From the NCBI GenBank assembly GCA_029260165.1, contig JAJDDT010000023.1, positions 1 through 64,000 on the forward strand: 64,000 nucleotides of DNA, written 5' to 3'. The first letter of the stretch is position 1. Every line of letters starts with the position of its first letter. Of the stretch, positions 41,498 to 51,460 are shown piece after piece. A model generated the notes under the pieces. It saw nothing but the letters and a program-made list of their open reading frames with translations, had not been told where the DNA came from and did no database searches. This DNA is from Phycisphaerae bacterium (lineage in GTDB: Bacteria; Planctomycetota; Phycisphaerae; UBA1845). Both the position numbers and the translations under genes were made by a program.

Positions 41498-42549
41498 GGT
41501 TGTTTGGAAAGCTCCTGATAGTATTGTTCGACGAGTTGGCGGTATCTTGACGGAAAGCTGTCGCGCAGGGCTTGCAGGATTTTCTCGCGTTCTGCGGGCG
41601 GCATGGTGCCCCAGGATTCTCCGGGTTTGGCGGTGCGTTTATCGCGGAGATAGGTTTCGCCCGTCTGTCCACCCGGCAGAGCGGAATCGGGCATGGGTGA
41701 GGATGGGCCTTGGCTTTGCCCGCCGGACGAACCTCCGCTGCCGGAACCTGAACTGCCACTTTGTTCCTGTTGTTCAGCCTCTTCGATGAGCTTGTCGAGT
41801 AGTTCGATGGCACGTTGTTGTCGGGTTTGAACGGGTTGGCCTGTTTCGAGATGGGACAGTCTTCTTCCGGCGTAGACCATCAGGTCTGCCACTTCGTCGA
41901 TGCTTTCGGGTTTTCGGCCTTTGAGTTCGACGAGGATTTGTTGCGCACTGATGCGCAGGCGGCTTGAGGCGTCGGGGAAACGAACGAGCATTTCGAGGAA
42001 GAGTCTCTCGGCCTGCTCGAATTCGAGTTCCTGCAGGGAGAGATAGGCGCGGGTGTAAGACATTTCGGCGGCGAACCGGGTGTACAGATCGACGGCGGTC
42101 AGGTCTGCGAGGAAGGATTCGAGTTTTTGGCTGGCGATGTCGAGTTTGTCCTGCTCGATGAGTGACTTGACGACGAAGACGTTGGCGTTGGCGGACAGGT
42201 AGGGATCGGGGGCTTCGGTGAGCTTTGACATGGTCTCAAACGACTTGTCGTATTGGCTGTCTTCGTACTGATCAAGTCCGTTGAGAAAATCGGGTGATAG
42301 AACGGCGAGTGCGTCAACGATGAAGCCGTCGAGGTCTTCATCGGCGACGCGATCGTTCCATGTCTTGTTGAGGAACGATTTGGTTTTCGCGTCAACCGCA
42401 GGGTTTTTGTCGACGTGTTCCTTGAAGGAGCGAAGGGTTTCGCCGATGACGAACGGGGGGTCACTCCGGTCTTCCTGTGCCGGAATCATCGTCGCAAACA
42501 GCAACAGGATTGTCGTCGAGGCGATGGTCTTTTGTTTTCTGTTGATCAT
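41494..42549 (-). CDS. Secreted TPR-like protein with Ser/Gly/Gln-rich linker
   Basis: 351 aa, signal IASTTILLLFATMIPAQ. The first ~230 residues are helical repeats of TPR type (DQYEDSQYDKSFETMSKLTEAPDPYLSANANVFVVKSLIEQ; ELEFEQAERLFLEMLVRFP). Then comes a low-complexity linker (EQSGSSGSGSGGSSGGQSQGPSSP) and a conserved-looking tail WGTMPPAEREKILQALRDSFPSRYRQLVEQYYQELSK. That tail is a block I recognise at the end of proteins in planctomycete DUF4175/VWA loci. Overlaps both neighbours by 4 nt. Confidence 0.75.
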   Translation of the reverse strand: MINRKQKTIASTTILLLFATMIPAQEDRSDPPFVIGETLRSFKEHVDKNPAVDAKTKSFLNKTWNDRVADEDLDGFIVDALAVLSPDFLNGLDQYEDSQYDKSFETMSKLTEAPDPYLSANANVFVVKSLIEQDKLDIASQKLESFLADLTAVDLYTRFAAEMSYTRAYLSLQELEFEQAERLFLEMLVRFPDASSRLRISAQQILVELKGRKPESIDEVADLMVYAGRRLSHLETGQPVQTRQQRAIELLDKLIEEAEQQEQSGSSGSGSGGSSGGQSQGPSSPMPDSALPGGQTGETYLRDKRTAKPGESWGTMPPAEREKILQALRDSFPSRYRQLVEQYYQELSKQP

Positions 42550-44555
42550 TGCCCTCGCTCCAGATCGCGCATTTCGGTGGCGATTTCAGCCACCTCTTTT
42601 TGTCGCTTGGCCAGTGCGTTGGTGGCTTCGGTCAGGTCCTGTTCGTTGGCTTTGGGATGGTCGCGCTCGGTTTCGATCACGCCGGTCCGGTTGTAGACGC
42701 GGACCTGTTGGGCTTTGAGAAGTTTGAGTTCGGCTGAGGTCGGCAGGAGTGGTTGATCCTGGGGTCCACCCTGCTGCGGTTGCCCACCGTCCTGTTGTTC
42801 CATTTCCTGGCGTTTCTTTTCGATGGCGTCGACGAGGTCCTGCAGGGTGGCGCGGATGGCTTCCTGCATGCTTTGGGTGAGGTTGTAAACTTTCAGGTCG
42901 GTCAGTCGCCTGCTGACGCTGGTCATGTCCTCGGACAATTGCTCGAGGATGGTCGGGAAGACGACGGTGGTGCCTTCTTCCTCGAGAATGTGGAGGCATT
43001 TGGCGGCTTTGCCAGCCAGGTCGGATTCGTTGGCGGACAACTCAGCGGAGCGGAGTTTTTCCGCCCGGCCAAACTGGTCTCGTTCGGTTTTGGCGAGTTC
43101 GAGGGTGCCGTTGTTGATGTCGATCTGGATGGCGAGCATGGCTCGGAAGCGGTCCTCGAGGTCGCGGAGGATTTCTTCCTGTTCCTCCTCGCGGAGTTGT
43201 TTCAGGGCTTCGTCGAGTTCCGCCAACGCTTCTTTTATTTTCTCGATGGATTTGTCCTGATCCCCGGTTGCGTCACGGGGTTTGTCCTCGTCGAGGTCTT
43301 CGGTGGCGTCTTCCATGTGTTGTTGGGCCTGGTCCATCTGCTGCTGACCTGGGGTCTGCTGCTGTTGGTCCTGCTGTCCTCCCTGCTCGCCGCCTTTTTG
43401 TCCACCTTGCTGACCACCCTGTTGTCCACCGCTTTGCATTTGTGATTCCAGGTCTTTTGCTTTTTCAGCCAACTCGCGCTGGGCGTCGGCGAGGATTTTC
43501 GGGTCCTGCTCCTGGTCGAGTTTTCGTTTGGCTTCTGCGAGTTTGTGACGCGCGCGGCGGAGCTTTTCGAGGGCGTCCTCTTGTTCCCTGGGGCTTGGGG
43601 CGCCTTCGTTCAGGTTTTTTTCAGCTTCGCCCATCTGTTGTTGGGCCTGGTCCAGCTCTTTGGCGGCTTCGTCGATTTTCTGATCACTGTCGGATTTTTG
43701 TTCGCCTGATGGCTGACCACCCTGCTGACCTGATGGTTGCCCACTCTGTTGGCCGGACTGTTGTCCACCTTGTTGGCCTGATGGCTTTCCCTCCTGTTGC
43801 CCGCCTTGTTGGCCTTCCTGGCCGCCGTTTTTCTCTGACCCTTGCTTGCCGCCTGATTCTGGTGGGTCCTGCCCGAGTTTGGCAACGTCCTGGCTGAGGC
43901 GTTTGGTCGTGTCGGCGATTTTTGCCTGTTCTGCGGCACCGCTTTTCGCATCCTGCCCTTTGGCGTCGGATGATTGTTGGTTGAGGTTTTGTTGCTGTTG
44001 GATGACGGCGTCGAGTCGGCGGATGGCATCACCGAGTTGTTTGGACTTGTCACCCGATTGGCCTGTTTTGTCGCGCAGGGTTTGTTGTTCCTCGAGCAGT
44101 TTTTCGACGCGTTTTTTCATTTCCTCCAGGCGTTTGATTTCCTCTTCGCGCTCGTCCCGGTCGGTGGATTTTTCGGTGAGTGACTTGAGCATCGAGTTCA
44201 GGTCCTCGATGAGTGATTCCTGATGTTCGGAGGCTCGGTCGAGCTGGTTGGTTATTTTGAGCAGCGCGATGATCCTGGCGACGTCGTCGTTGATTCCGAG
44301 TTCACCGGACCTTTGCAGCGCGTGGTCGAGTCGTTCGGCGTTTTCGGGTTCTTCTTCCTGGAGCTTTTCGCGCAGACGGAACATGCGATCTTCCAGACGC
44401 GCGATACGGTCGCGGATGATTTGCTGCTTGGCGGCCAGGGGATTGACGTTGCCGTCCTGAGTGGGGGCGACGGACGGATCCTGTCCGTGCACCATCGTGG
44501 TCACGACGGACATCGCGATAACCAGTGTTGCCAGGGTTCTTTTTTTCATGCGCAT
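42546..44555 (-). CDS. Gln-rich secreted coiled-coil protein
   Basis: 669 aa, signal LATLVIAMSVVTTMVHG. Predicted coiled coils (RIARLEDRMFRLREKLQEEE; EEIKRLEEMKKRVEKLLEEQQTLRDK; DALEKLRRARHKLAEAKRKLDQEQ; IKEALAELDEALKQLREEEQEEILRDLEDRF) alternate with two Gly/Gln-rich linkers (GGQQGGQQEG...; GGQQGGQQGGQKGGEQGG). The C-terminal half has a folded helical section. Coils with 'GQ' linkers resemble the C-terminal part of DUF4175 proteins, so this and the next gene upstream may be a split DUF4175 system. Unknown function, probably envelope structural. Confidence 0.75.
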   Translation of the reverse strand: MRMKKRTLATLVIAMSVVTTMVHGQDPSVAPTQDGNVNPLAAKQQIIRDRIARLEDRMFRLREKLQEEEPENAERLDHALQRSGELGINDDVARIIALLKITNQLDRASEHQESLIEDLNSMLKSLTEKSTDRDEREEEIKRLEEMKKRVEKLLEEQQTLRDKTGQSGDKSKQLGDAIRRLDAVIQQQQNLNQQSSDAKGQDAKSGAAEQAKIADTTKRLSQDVAKLGQDPPESGGKQGSEKNGGQEGQQGGQQEGKPSGQQGGQQSGQQSGQPSGQQGGQPSGEQKSDSDQKIDEAAKELDQAQQQMGEAEKNLNEGAPSPREQEDALEKLRRARHKLAEAKRKLDQEQDPKILADAQRELAEKAKDLESQMQSGGQQGGQQGGQKGGEQGGQQDQQQQTPGQQQMDQAQQHMEDATEDLDEDKPRDATGDQDKSIEKIKEALAELDEALKQLREEEQEEILRDLEDRFRAMLAIQIDINNGTLELAKTERDQFGRAEKLRSAELSANESDLAGKAAKCLHILEEEGTTVVFPTILEQLSEDMTSVSRRLTDLKVYNLTQSMQEAIRATLQDLVDAIEKKRQEMEQQDGGQPQQGGPQDQPLLPTSAELKLLKAQQVRVYNRTGVIETERDHPKANEQDLTEATNALAKRQKEVAEIATEMRDLERGQ
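43367..43825 (-). repeat. Degenerate Gln/Gly-coding triplet repeats in two blocks
   Basis: Two stretches (about 43367-43443 and 43705-43825) of short imperfect tandem units encoding GGQQ/SGQQ within the coiled-coil gene. Repeat number could vary by slippage. Confidence 0.6.
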
Positions 44556-44582
44556 GGTGACGCCTCTGTCATGTGGGCCTGT

Positions 44583-46682
44583 TTAACCCGGTCCCAAAAT
44601 ATCGGAAGCCTGTCGCTCCAACTCATCGACCGTTTCGCGATTCAATTCCTCCTGCAGTCGGAGGACCTCGCGGAGCATGGTGACGGCTTCGTGAAACCCT
44701 TCCCATTTTAGCATGTTGTTGAGCACACGGCGCATTTTCGTCAAAACCGCGGATTGGCGACGGTCAGCCACCTGGGCAGCGGTTTCGGCGTCCTCCATGC
44801 GACCGATGTCGCGGAGGAGGCTTGCTGCGTCGACGAGGTCGCGTTTGCCGATTTCGGTCAGAATATCGACGACACCTTCGCCCAATCGCTCCCGGACGGC
44901 GGCGGAATCCAGCCCGTTGATCTCGAACTCAGCCATGATCTGCTCGAATTGCTGCCGGACGAGGTTGACCTGTCCGGTGATCTGTCGCTGACGTCTTTCG
45001 AGAGGCACGACGCGGTTGGCGAGATCGGTGACAACGTCGGGATCGTCGATTTGTCGAATCAGGGTGAGCAGGTCGTTGCGAAGATCTTCCTGCTGCTCGA
45101 TAGCGCGTTCGAATTCCTGGCGATACTCGTGCTCGCGGCGAGCAAGCTCAGCCTGTAGTTCTTCGGGGGTAACCACCCGAAAGGTGAGTTCGGTGGACTG
45201 GCCTTCGTTGGGTCCGTTGACGTCGTCATGATCGGTGGCACGAATGAGCAGGGTGAGTTGATCGCCGGGGACGACCGAATAGAGAGCAACGTCCCGGATC
45301 GTTTTGACGTCGAACCTGGTCATGCCGGAATTGAAATCGCGGAGCGGAGCAGAACCGGTCGTGCCGTCAGGACCGATGATGCGGTGGATCAGTTGGACAT
45401 CAGCCAGTCCAAACTCGTCGGAGACGGAAACCTCGAGCGGGAGGCGAGCCTTTTTCGTGATCATGTCACTCGCACCGGCAACCTTGAGACGGGCGCGGGG
45501 GGCGGCGTCCTTTGCGATGCGAATCGAGAATCGTACCGGGCGCTTGTTTCGCAATCCCGCTTCGTCTGCAATATCGAATTGGTACGTTCTGGTTTGTTCC
45601 GGGGAAAACGTTGTGGACCATGAGCTGCCGACGCCTTCACACTCGGCAATTTGCTCCTGGCCTGCGAACAGGGCGACGGTGTCGGCGGACTTGTTCAGCG
45701 TTGCGTCGACCTTGACGATGCTTCCCAACAGCGCTTCGACGGAGCGCTGCCCCTCGGGAAGGGTGAACGGATCGATGCCGGTGTAGCCTGGGGGCGTGAC
45801 GGTGATGTCAATTCGTTCGATCCTGGGTCGTTCGGACAGTTGGGCCTGGTACCATATCGTTTCGTCGTCGCCACCGACAAGCCTGAACCGAAACGGTTCC
45901 TGCACGCGAACGAACGTGTGTCGGAATCCCCTTTCACCAACGGCGACCATGTTTTCCCGACCCGTTTTTCCCGACTCGAATTCAAAGATCACCTCGACCT
46001 CGCGCGGAACGACGCCCTGAGCGATGGCACGGAGTTCGAGATCATCGCCACGAGCACCGGTGAGAACGCCGTCATCCAACTCGGCAACGAGGATGGTTTT
46101 TCTTGGCCACTGCGCGTCGCGCAGGAGGATGTTGCGTTCAAACCATAGTCCCATGAATTCGGGGCTGGCTGCAAACGCGCTGACACTGACGCCGAGGACG
46201 ACAAGGATGGCCACGAGGGCGTATCGGGCCTTCCCGTGATTGAGAACGGTCTTGAATGTTTCGGCGTGGACGTTTCCAACGACGTCCCGAACGACCGATG
46301 TCACGAGATCCGGGGAGTTGCTCCCCGGGTGTCCGGACCCGGTCGTGACGAATTCGACCGACGTAACGAGTGACGATTTCAACTCCGGGTGCTGGTGCTC
46401 GATCAGCTTGGCCAACTCGAGCGGTCCGTATCGGAATTGCCACGGCAACCATAAACGCCTTCGGGCGAAAAGAATGATGGCGACGGCGATCAGCCCCAGC
46501 AATACGGCGCGCATGTCGCGCGGCAGGCGAAGGGTGTAGTCAACGAGTAGTTGAAACGCTACCGCGAACGCCACAAATGACATGACCGCAGCGCAACCGG
46601 TGGCAAGGACGTAGACACGCAGTCGTCGGCCTGTCGCGACGAGCGGTTTCAACACATTCTGGTCGAATTCCCTGTTGGTCAT
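44583..46682 (-). CDS. DUF4175-like membrane protein
   Basis: 699 aa. ATG 46682 forms ATGA with the upstream stop; the ORF-track start at 46766 is rejected. Three membrane segments lie at the N-terminus (VYVLATGCAAVMSFVAFAVAFQLL; MRAVLLGLIAVAIILFA; ALVAILVVLGVSVSAFA). The periplasmic part is Ig-like: PGYTGIDPFTLPEGQRSVEALLGSIVKVDATLNK, ARLPLEVSVSDEFGLADVQLIHRI. It is followed by coiled coil (LARREHEYRQEFERAIEQQEDLRNDLLTLIRQI). The architecture fits DUF4175-type proteins. 27 nt upstream of the coiled-coil gene. Function unknown. Confidence 0.75.
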   Translation of the reverse strand: MTNREFDQNVLKPLVATGRRLRVYVLATGCAAVMSFVAFAVAFQLLVDYTLRLPRDMRAVLLGLIAVAIILFARRRLWLPWQFRYGPLELAKLIEHQHPELKSSLVTSVEFVTTGSGHPGSNSPDLVTSVVRDVVGNVHAETFKTVLNHGKARYALVAILVVLGVSVSAFAASPEFMGLWFERNILLRDAQWPRKTILVAELDDGVLTGARGDDLELRAIAQGVVPREVEVIFEFESGKTGRENMVAVGERGFRHTFVRVQEPFRFRLVGGDDETIWYQAQLSERPRIERIDITVTPPGYTGIDPFTLPEGQRSVEALLGSIVKVDATLNKSADTVALFAGQEQIAECEGVGSSWSTTFSPEQTRTYQFDIADEAGLRNKRPVRFSIRIAKDAAPRARLKVAGASDMITKKARLPLEVSVSDEFGLADVQLIHRIIGPDGTTGSAPLRDFNSGMTRFDVKTIRDVALYSVVPGDQLTLLIRATDHDDVNGPNEGQSTELTFRVVTPEELQAELARREHEYRQEFERAIEQQEDLRNDLLTLIRQIDDPDVVTDLANRVVPLERRQRQITGQVNLVRQQFEQIMAEFEINGLDSAAVRERLGEGVVDILTEIGKRDLVDAASLLRDIGRMEDAETAAQVADRRQSAVLTKMRRVLNNMLKWEGFHEAVTMLREVLRLQEELNRETVDELERQASDILGPG

Positions 46683-49180
46683 CACAGCAGCCTTACCCAC
46701 TTTCGGACGGCCCACTCGATCGAAAGCAGTCCGACGACGACCGCCAACGTCCACCATCGGTCCCACAGCGGGATGGGACGGGATTTAATTGTGGTGGATT
46801 CGTGCCGATCGGGGATCACGTCGATGATCTCATCGAGCTGATCGATGTTGTAATATCCGCCCCCCGTTGATCGCAATGCCAACTCTTCGAGGGCACCGCG
46901 GTCCATTCCCGGGTTGACGATTTCGATGTTGGGTCGAACGACCTGAATGTCGTGCGTGGTCGTGATCGGTTCACCATCGGCGCCGGCTTGCAGGGTCAGT
47001 CCGATGCGATAGCTGCCGGTCCGGACGGGGGTGAATCGACCTTCGTACCACCCCGGTCGATCGAGTTGCCGCTTGAGCTTGAACGATTGGGTTCGGTTGC
47101 CGACGGCCTCGGTCGCTTGAATCCGGTCTGTGCGCAGCGGCTCGAATTTCGCGTCGAACAATCGGGCGGTCACGTTGACGGTCGATCCGAGCTGGAATGA
47201 CTCGCCTTCGGTGTAGATGGTGGCGCGTTTCTTACCACCGAGGAGTTTGCCCTCGACAAGGTAGCGCATCGTCTGGACCCAGAACTGATTGTACAGATCG
47301 GTGGCGTATCGCCGCCATCGCCACGTCCCGTCGAATGAGACGAACGCAGAACGACCCGAACCGACGAACTGTGTGGCAGCCAACACATGCCCACCGTAGG
47401 AGTTTCGCATCTGCGGGTTGCTGTGTCGCATCAGAACGGTCGCGACGGGTTTTTCGCGCATAACCGGGTAGTGCCAATAAATCCCTTCGACGTCCGACCA
47501 GCGTTGTCTGGCATCGTTGACATCCATCCCAAGACGCATGATCGAATGCGCGTAGGCTTCTGTGGGGATGTCGATGGTCCAATTGCGAGTCTGGTAGTGA
47601 CCGACGCGGTTGAGGATCAGGTCTGCCTCCGCATCGGGAGTAACGGGCAGGAGATCGACCACGCGTCTGACAACAGGATCGCGCATGAACTGCGGCGTCC
47701 ATGCACGGGCTGCGACGTACAGCAATCCGCCGCCGTAGTCGGAAACAAGGGTATCGACCGCACGCGCCCAACCGGGACCAAACTCGGACGGGTCGGGATC
47801 GATGAGGATGACGGCGTCGTATTCGTACAACTCATCCGGTGTGCCGGGAAGGTGGTCGATGATGGTGTTTCCGTCGCGGACGGCGTTGATGTCGGCAGAC
47901 TGAAGCCAGCAACTGACCTCGAAGGTTTCGTCGCGAATGAGCAGACGGGACAGGTAACGGTAGTCCCAACTCGGGTAGCCAGCCACCAGCAGAACGCGCA
48001 TCTTGTCGTCGATGATGTTGACGAGAACCTGTTTGACATTGTCGTCCGGGACGCTCTCAGCCTCCTGCTCGGGAACCTCCACGCGATAGACAGCCTGGCC
48101 TAATTTTTCGCGGGTGATTTCAAACACGACCGGATCGACCACGCCGCCGGGTTTAACAGGAACGACGCGCGTCTTGATCGGAATGGATGACGCGGACTCG
48201 CCACCACCCTGCTCGAAAAGTCTGACGGTGACGCTGCCGGTGTCGATACCCTGGGTTTTGATGTGCGCGGTGACACTGAACGGGTCTTGCTTGAAGACGT
48301 TTTCGGGTGCGATGACCTCAGCCACCCGAATATTCTGAACGGGCGAATCGTCGCCAACACCGACGACGTGCAGGGGGATGCCTTGTTCCTCGACGTATCG
48401 AGCCACAACCTCGATCGGGTCTCCCTGATTAAATCCGCCGTCGGTAAAAAGGATGACCCCAGCCAGCGGGGCACCGTTGAGTGATTCCACCGAACGTCGC
48501 ATCGCACGCGAGATGTTGGTTCCAGGCCCTTGCGCGGTGATAGCCATGTTGAATCTGTCCGCGTCAACGAGGGTATCGCTGTTATCGGACGCATCCGCAC
48601 TATCGTCGGCATCGTTGCGTTCAGGATCGGTGTGATCACCGGGACCGCCAAGGGTGGCGACGAGTTTCGGTATGTCGCTAAACGTGAAAACCTTGACGCG
48701 GTTGTTTTCGGACAATCCGTTCATCAGGGCAGCCTCGTTGCGTTCGAGCACAGATTGCAAAATGTCAGCCCGTCGAACGGGCAGCGACTCGCCCGGTGGC
48801 AGAACCGATTTGACGCGCGAAGCCACCTCGGTGTCCGGATATCGATCGCGGAGGTCCATGCTTGACGAGTCGTCGAGAAGGACGATGCAGTAGGAATCGA
48901 TCCAGCGATGGATGTAGGTAGCCAACACGGGTTCGATCAGGACAGCCGCCAACGTCAGAACGACCAGTCCGCGCAGCGAAGCCAGGAACATACGCATACC
49001 CAGCGAGGCACCGCGTCGCCCCTCGGTGCGATACATGGCGAAAATCGCCCACGTCAACGCGACCAACAGAACAAGACCACCGACCGCCCACCAACCCGTT
49101 GGCAACGAGGCGAACTCGAATCGCTGCTCGGTGATCGTGCGTTGCACTTGCGCGATGGGTTGTAATCGGTCAAAATTCAT
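46682..49180 (-). CDS. VWA-type membrane protein with glutamine-amidotransferase-like domain
   Basis: 832 aa. Two N-terminal membrane segments (WWAVGGLVLLVALTWAIFAMY; LRGLVVLTLAAVLIEPVLA) precede a von Willebrand A-like domain with metal-site start LLDDSSSMDLRD and GVILFTDGGFNQGDPIE. An Ig-like part follows, then a class I GATase-like fold without its catalytic Cys (RVLLVAGYPSWDYRYLSRLL; AVILIDPDPSEFGPGWARAVDTLVSDYGGGLLYVA). One membrane segment closes it (WTLAVVVGLLSIEWAVRKWV). Common next to BatA/DUF58/MoxR genes in planctomycetes. Starts 15 nt after the BatA-like gene. Confidence 0.85.
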   Translation of the reverse strand: MNFDRLQPIAQVQRTITEQRFEFASLPTGWWAVGGLVLLVALTWAIFAMYRTEGRRGASLGMRMFLASLRGLVVLTLAAVLIEPVLATYIHRWIDSYCIVLLDDSSSMDLRDRYPDTEVASRVKSVLPPGESLPVRRADILQSVLERNEAALMNGLSENNRVKVFTFSDIPKLVATLGGPGDHTDPERNDADDSADASDNSDTLVDADRFNMAITAQGPGTNISRAMRRSVESLNGAPLAGVILFTDGGFNQGDPIEVVARYVEEQGIPLHVVGVGDDSPVQNIRVAEVIAPENVFKQDPFSVTAHIKTQGIDTGSVTVRLFEQGGGESASSIPIKTRVVPVKPGGVVDPVVFEITREKLGQAVYRVEVPEQEAESVPDDNVKQVLVNIIDDKMRVLLVAGYPSWDYRYLSRLLIRDETFEVSCWLQSADINAVRDGNTIIDHLPGTPDELYEYDAVILIDPDPSEFGPGWARAVDTLVSDYGGGLLYVAARAWTPQFMRDPVVRRVVDLLPVTPDAEADLILNRVGHYQTRNWTIDIPTEAYAHSIMRLGMDVNDARQRWSDVEGIYWHYPVMREKPVATVLMRHSNPQMRNSYGGHVLAATQFVGSGRSAFVSFDGTWRWRRYATDLYNQFWVQTMRYLVEGKLLGGKKRATIYTEGESFQLGSTVNVTARLFDAKFEPLRTDRIQATEAVGNRTQSFKLKRQLDRPGWYEGRFTPVRTGSYRIGLTLQAGADGEPITTTHDIQVVRPNIEIVNPGMDRGALEELALRSTGGGYYNIDQLDEIIDVIPDRHESTTIKSRPIPLWDRWWTLAVVVGLLSIEWAVRKWVRLL

Positions 49181-49195
49181 CTTTTTCCCTGCCGA

Positions 49196-51460
49196 CTACG
49201 ATCGCCGACCAAACCACCATGCCAAAAACTGCTCGCCCATCAGGACGACCATCGCCATCATCAGCACGCTCCGCCACAGCTCGCTCTGCGCGTCCTCACC
49301 AACCTGCCCGATCTCATCAACACCGGCGACATAGGTAATCGGCACCTCGGTGATCCGTTGCTTCAGTTCAGATTCGGTGGCTTTGACGAGGTTGCTTTCC
49401 TCCGGATCGAGATTGATCGCCACCGACCATACGTCCTGCTCTCCGGAGGTGGTCATTATCACGAACCGGTAAACACCGCTCTCGTCGGTTTGGTCCCAAT
49501 TCAGCTCGAAACCCTGGCCGTCCTCTGCTGGTTGGGCGGTGACCGGAACCTCCTGTTCGGCTGGGTATCTGGGCGTGCGAACCAGCACGTCGCGTTCATA
49601 CCTTGCAGGATCGACCGCAAAACGGATCGGATCACCAATCAGCAGATCGCTGTTCGCGCCTTCGCCTCTTGCGAGGTATTGGCCCATCTCGAGCATGGTG
49701 ACAACGTAGCTCGCATCCTTGGCCCAGTCGTTCCATTCCTGATCAACGGACGACGTCACCAGGATGACCCTGCCGTCACCGAATCGGCGTTCGACAATGG
49801 CGGGCACAGCATCGCGGTCGTCATACGATGCGATGACGGTCGCCCTGGGCGAGAAGGACTCGTCATCGCCGAGGTCGTCCTTTTCAGGCAGACATTTGAA
49901 ATATTGGTCAAAACTGATGCGTCCGATGAACGGATTGTTCCTCCCACCGAATATGCGAACAATCGGGTGCAATCGATCGACGGCGGCCAGATGCGTTCCC
50001 GATGCGGGGGCGGTCGTTCGTTCACCCAGGGCGAGCGGTAGAACACCACGACCATCCCGATACAACGTCTCGTTGTAGAAATCCGGATCGACCTGATCGC
50101 CAAGAAAAATCGCCAACCCGCCACCACTGCCGACAAAACCCGACAACGCCTCCGCCGTCGGTTCACTCACACGGTACACGTTGGCGAGAAAAACAACGTC
50201 GTAGCCTGTCAGGTCAGCCGTATCGAGTTGCGTTTCGTCGATCACCTCGACCTCGTTCCCGCTGAAAACCTCACCGGAAGGTCGCAAGGCTGTTCGCAGA
50301 AGGGTGACCTCATCGCGATAGGCGTCGGATGACGGTTCACCGTTGACGATCAGGATGCGGATGGCTTCGATCGACTCGATGACCAGGGTTCGCGCGTCGT
50401 CGGCGGGCAGTGCGTCAGCCTCTTTTGAGATCGTCACGGAGTCGAAACCTGCCTGCGTGAACACAACCGGAATCGGAACACTTGTTTGTCCCGCGGGTTC
50501 GATCGCACCCAGCGCAACCGTGGGCTGACCGGCTGCTCCGATGGTGACGTCGAGGTTCAGGCTGTCGGTCGTGCGTTCGGAAAAATTCGCGACCCGCGCT
50601 TCAACATCGCCGGACACGCCAGCCACAAAACGCGACCGCAACGATTTCAAACCACCGATAGCGACATTGGATGCTCCCAATTCACCAACGTCCACCAGCA
50701 CGACCCTCAGCTCGCGATCATCCCCGCCCCAGTTGGCCAACTCCGCCATCGGGCTGGCTGTCGCATTCTCGCTTTCGCCGCCGGATTCGATCCAATCCTT
50801 TCGTTGAAAGTCGCTGATGACATACAACGACGCACTGATCGTGCCAGCCTGTTCGTCGAGCAGTTTCCCGACCGCCGCCACCATGTCACGGCTGGACAAC
50901 GCGCTTTCCGAAACTTTCAAACCCTCGATGCGTTCAAACAGGTCATCGGTCTGCTCGTCGTTCAGGAAGACGCTTTGCGCGACGGGGTTTTGCATGGCTG
51001 ACGAACGCAAGACCGTCACCGTATCGTTGGGCGATTGCTCGCGGAGCTGTTTCACGAGTCGCGTGACAGCCTGCCTGCCACGATCAAAAACGGTCCCGTC
51101 ACCGGCTTGATAACCCATGCTGTACGAATCATCGAGAACAAAGATGCGCTCCGTACGCTCGGAACCGCCCAGCATCGCAGCCAAACCCTGTGGCTGAAAA
51201 AACGGACGAGCGACCAGCAGTCCGATCAACAAGACGGCCAGGCAGCGCAACAACAGCAGGATCAGGTCTTCCAGCTTCACGCGCCGCCGGTTCTGACGCT
51301 CCGCCTGCAACAGAAACTCGATCGCCGCCCAACGAATTCGCTTGAATCGTCGTCGAGCCAGAATATGGATGATGACCGGAACACTCATCGCCGCCGCCCC
51401 ACCCCAGAAAAGCGCCGGCCAGATCATCGCAGCCAATAGGTTCGTGCCCGGTCCCATCAT
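49196..51460 (-). CDS. BatA-domain VWA-like membrane protein
   Basis: 754 aa. The N-terminus MIWPALFWGGAAAMSVPVIIHILARRRFKRIRWAAIEFLLQAERQNRRRVKLEDLILLLLRCLAVLLIGLLVARPFF is the BatA/aerotolerance domain with two membrane segments. The next domain is VWA-like (RIFVLDDSYSMGYQAGDGTVFDRGR; ASLYVISDFQRKDWIE), with DxSxS at the metal site. A GATase-like section (LRILIVNGEPSSDAY; DVVFLANVYRVSEPTAEALSGFVGSGGGLAIFLGDQVD) and one C-terminal membrane segment follow. It overlaps the DUF58 gene by 4 nt. Confidence 0.88.
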   Translation of the reverse strand: MMGPGTNLLAAMIWPALFWGGAAAMSVPVIIHILARRRFKRIRWAAIEFLLQAERQNRRRVKLEDLILLLLRCLAVLLIGLLVARPFFQPQGLAAMLGGSERTERIFVLDDSYSMGYQAGDGTVFDRGRQAVTRLVKQLREQSPNDTVTVLRSSAMQNPVAQSVFLNDEQTDDLFERIEGLKVSESALSSRDMVAAVGKLLDEQAGTISASLYVISDFQRKDWIESGGESENATASPMAELANWGGDDRELRVVLVDVGELGASNVAIGGLKSLRSRFVAGVSGDVEARVANFSERTTDSLNLDVTIGAAGQPTVALGAIEPAGQTSVPIPVVFTQAGFDSVTISKEADALPADDARTLVIESIEAIRILIVNGEPSSDAYRDEVTLLRTALRPSGEVFSGNEVEVIDETQLDTADLTGYDVVFLANVYRVSEPTAEALSGFVGSGGGLAIFLGDQVDPDFYNETLYRDGRGVLPLALGERTTAPASGTHLAAVDRLHPIVRIFGGRNNPFIGRISFDQYFKCLPEKDDLGDDESFSPRATVIASYDDRDAVPAIVERRFGDGRVILVTSSVDQEWNDWAKDASYVVTMLEMGQYLARGEGANSDLLIGDPIRFAVDPARYERDVLVRTPRYPAEQEVPVTAQPAEDGQGFELNWDQTDESGVYRFVIMTTSGEQDVWSVAINLDPEESNLVKATESELKQRITEVPITYVAGVDEIGQVGEDAQSELWRSVLMMAMVVLMGEQFLAWWFGRRS

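Noticed and set aside
42753-43445. 230-aa hydrophobic plus-strand ORF
   Set aside because: Antisense to the Gln-rich coiled-coil gene. Its Leu-rich look comes from reading CAG repeats in reverse.
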